DNA of 64,000 bases from Flavobacterium gillisiae. GTDB taxonomy: Bacteria > Bacteroidota > Bacteroidia > Flavobacteriales > Flavobacteriaceae. A program made the position numbers and the translations under genes. This document shows positions 62,578-64,000 of the stretch, one piece after another (position 1 is the first letter of the stretch; each line of letters starts with the position of its first letter). The stretch is taken from positions 124,001-188,000 of the forward strand of contig NZ_FNRD01000005.1 of NCBI RefSeq assembly GCF_900107635.1, read 5' to 3'. The notes under the pieces are model-generated. The model had not been told where the DNA came from. It ran no database searches and worked only from the letters and a program-made list of their open reading frames with translations.

Positions 62578-62940
62578 TTATGATAATTGACTCATTTGAT
62601 AACCTCTGTATAATTTATTGTCTTTTATTTCCCAAATTGCTATAAAATGCGCCAATAACATCTCCTCTCTCGGATTTTCAATTGTTTTTACAAAATGCGA
62701 ATAACGTACACTGATCATATCATTTTCGGAAATGATATGACTAATTCTGATCTTGGAGCGAACATAAGCTCTACCCAATTCTTCAGAAAGATCTAGTAAA
62801 GAATCATAGTCTAGTTGGACCAATCCCTTACTACTATTCCAATCCACTGTAACATCAGCGTGCAAATATTCTTTCAGAGTAGCGCTGTCAATAAGAGCAT
62901 CTGATTTGTAAAAACTTTGAACGAGTTCCTTTGCTGTCAT
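62578..62940 (-). CDS. NTF2-like protein
   Basis: This 120-aa protein has the NTF2/SnoaL layout: ELVQSFYKSDALIDSATLKEYLHADVTVDWNSSKG, LGRAYVRSKIRISHIISENDMISVRYSHFVK and HFIAIWEIKDNKLYRGYQMSQL. It is one base downstream of lpxD and 42 bases upstream of the sucD promoter region, so it probably shares the lpxD transcript. Catalytic residues are not apparent and the function is unknown. Confidence 0.75.
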   Translation of the reverse strand: MTAKELVQSFYKSDALIDSATLKEYLHADVTVDWNSSKGLVQLDYDSLLDLSEELGRAYVRSKIRISHIISENDMISVRYSHFVKTIENPREEMLLAHFIAIWEIKDNKLYRGYQMSQLS

Positions 62941-62941
62941 A

Positions 62942-63871
62942 TTATTTTAATTTATTTAAAATCTCTGGTATTTTTTTAATATTAGCCAGTTGTTTTAATT
63001 TTTCCCTAGATTCTTCTATGGGTGTGCCAAAATAGGATTTTCCGCCTTCGACAGATTTAGTAACCCCTGTCTGACCCATAATCACCGCTTTTTTACCTAT
63101 TGTAATTCCGCTGGTAGTACCTACTTGTCCCCAGATAGTAACTTCATCTTCAATAATAACGCAACCTGCTATTCCAGTTTGAGACGCAATCAAACACATT
63201 TTTCCAATTACAGTGTCATGACCTACATGAACCTGGTTGTCAAGTTTTGTTCCTTCTCCAATGATCGTATCTCCTGTAACTCCTTTGTCTATTGTACAAA
63301 GTGCTCCAATACCCACATTGTCCTTTATTACAACCCTACCACCCGAAAGCAATTGGTCAAATCCGTCATCTCTCTTTTTATAGTAAAACGCATCGCCTCC
63401 AAGAACTGTTCCTGCGTGAATGATTACATTATTTCCAATTACGGTATTATCATAGATGGCAACATTAGCATGAATCAAACAATTCTCCCCTATCACGACA
63501 TGATTACCTATAAAAGCATTCGGTTGAATTACAGTTCCTTGCCCTATTTTAGCTGAAGCAGAAATAGAAGTGCTTGAAGACTCAAAAGGCTTAAAGTATT
63601 TTGTTAACTTATTGAAATCATTAAACGGATCTTCTGATATCAATAATGCTTTTCCTTCTGGGCAATCTACTTTTTTGTTAATCAAAATAATCGTTGCCGC
63701 TGAATTTAAAGCTTTGTCATAATATTTCGGATGATCTACAAAAACAATATCACCCTTTTCTACAACATGAATTTCATTCATTCCAGATACTAAATAATTA
63801 GCATCTCCAACATATTCACAGTTGATAATAGTGGCAATTTCGTGTAGAGCGTAAACTTTTGGAAATTTCAT
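62942..63871 (-). CDS. lpxD: LpxD-type N-acyltransferase
   Basis: This 309-aa protein has the N-terminal uridine-binding domain and a left-handed beta-helix of hexapeptide repeats ([34 protein letters not shown]..., through [33 protein letters not shown]). [17 protein letters not shown] (His active site) and the C-terminal helix are present. LpxD adds the second acyl chain in lipid A synthesis. It follows efp, an arrangement common in Flavobacterium, where two LpxD-like genes are usual; the length and EAFGY-like variation make this the shorter paralogue. Confidence 0.85.
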   Translation of the reverse strand: MKFPKVYALHEIATIINCEYVGDANYLVSGMNEIHVVEKGDIVFVDHPKYYDKALNSAATIILINKKVDCPEGKALLISEDPFNDFNKLTKYFKPFESSSTSISASAKIGQGTVIQPNAFIGNHVVIGENCLIHANVAIYDNTVIGNNVIIHAGTVLGGDAFYYKKRDDGFDQLLSGGRVVIKDNVGIGALCTIDKGVTGDTIIGEGTKLDNQVHVGHDTVIGKMCLIASQTGIAGCVIIEDEVTIWGQVGTTSGITIGKKAVIMGQTGVTKSVEGGKSYFGTPIEESREKLKQLANIKKIPEILNKLK

Positions 63872-63895
63872 AAATTTAATTAGAAAATGTATTAA

Positions 63896-63935
63896 TTAGA
63901 AAATGTGATATCTATCTAATTATCACATTTTCTAA
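63896..63935 (-). terminator. Hairpin after efp
   Basis: TTAGAAAATGTGATA (63896-63910) and TATCACATTTTCTAA (63921-63935) are perfect 15-bp reverse complements. The hairpin follows the efp stop on the minus strand. The right-hand T content is moderate, so it may stabilise mRNA rather than terminate. Confidence 0.65.
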
Positions 63936-63947
63936 TCATCAAATTAT

Positions 63948-64000
63948 TTACTCTTTTACGCGCTCCATATAAGAACCTGATGCCGTATCGATTTTGATTT
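63948..64000 (-). CDS. efp: Elongation factor P, C-terminal end (cut by the window)
   Basis: Only the last 17 codons are inside the window. They read IKIDTASGSYMERVKE before TAA. This is the conserved end of EF-P (IKIDTRTGEYxERV), which helps ribosomes through proline stretches. The start lies beyond position 64000. Gene order efp-lpxD is as expected for Flavobacterium. Confidence 0.85.
   Translation of the reverse strand, partial: IKIDTASGSYMERVKE

Noticed and set aside
63125-63556. A 143-codon plus-strand frame
   Set aside because: It lies entirely opposite the hexapeptide repeats of lpxD; the periodic codon use there produces a long shadow frame.

Overview
The window looks like a chromosomal piece of a Flavobacterium-like member of the Bacteroidota. 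The evidence is the AT-rich sequence, promoters of the TAnnTTTG type just upstream of many starts, a type IX secretion (T9SS) type B sorting domain, bifunctional HisB and HisIE, a CzcA-type RND pump fused to a TolC-like outer-membrane part, and an efp-lpxD-sucD neighbourhood. I see no rRNA, tRNA, CRISPR array, prophage or replication origin.

Layout. 0-5 kb: a DUF3883 nuclease-like protein, a Bcr/CflA drug exporter, a repeat-rich gap and a type II NADH dehydrogenase. 5-15 kb is accessory in character: small regulators, a large T9SS-secreted protein, a metallophosphoesterase gene broken by one stop codon, a RAYT transposase between inverted REP palindromes, two decayed copies of a helicase 3' end, and an HxlR-regulated DoxX/NAD(P)-binding pair. 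15-21 kb: two superfamily 2 helicases, DUF6155, DUF3817, MscS and a thioesterase. 21.6-32.9 kb: two convergent operons holding three ATP-grasp-type proteins, a COG2170 carboxylate-amine ligase, a class I glutamine amidotransferase, two esterases, M1 and M17 peptidases and a secreted DUF4240 protein. This is probably a system that makes and breaks an unidentified amide or peptide-like metabolite. 33-41 kb: the full histidine operon hisG-D-C-B-H-A-F-IE behind a histidine-rich leader peptide and attenuator. 41-50 kb: a metal-efflux operon (response regulator, sensor kinase, CzcA-TolC fusion, adaptor, VIT transporter, small membrane protein). 50-59 kb: an LTA-synthase-like enzyme, a Zn-phospholipase C-like protein, YoaK, YeiH with a LysR regulator, a VWA protein and fabG. 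59-64 kb: an NhaC/MetT-like transporter behind a structured leader, a GIY-YIG-like protein, sucD, an NTF2-like protein, lpxD and the end of efp.

The signals most worth a second look are these. (1) A dispersed family of intergenic elements, four clear copies, has conserved flanks, a variable hairpin and a basal helix whose sequence changes between copies while staying complementary. (2) The amidoligase island at 21.6-32.9 kb. (3) A his attenuator whose antiterminator pairing can be read directly. (4) A his operon in which every true spacer carries a repeat or palindrome. (5) A SAM-riboswitch-like leader lacking the usual P2/P3 parts.

Starts were moved from the longest reading frame to an internal ATG (once TTG) where a TAnnTTTG box or a signal peptide decides it. 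All family names rest on motif recognition by eye; no database search was possible.
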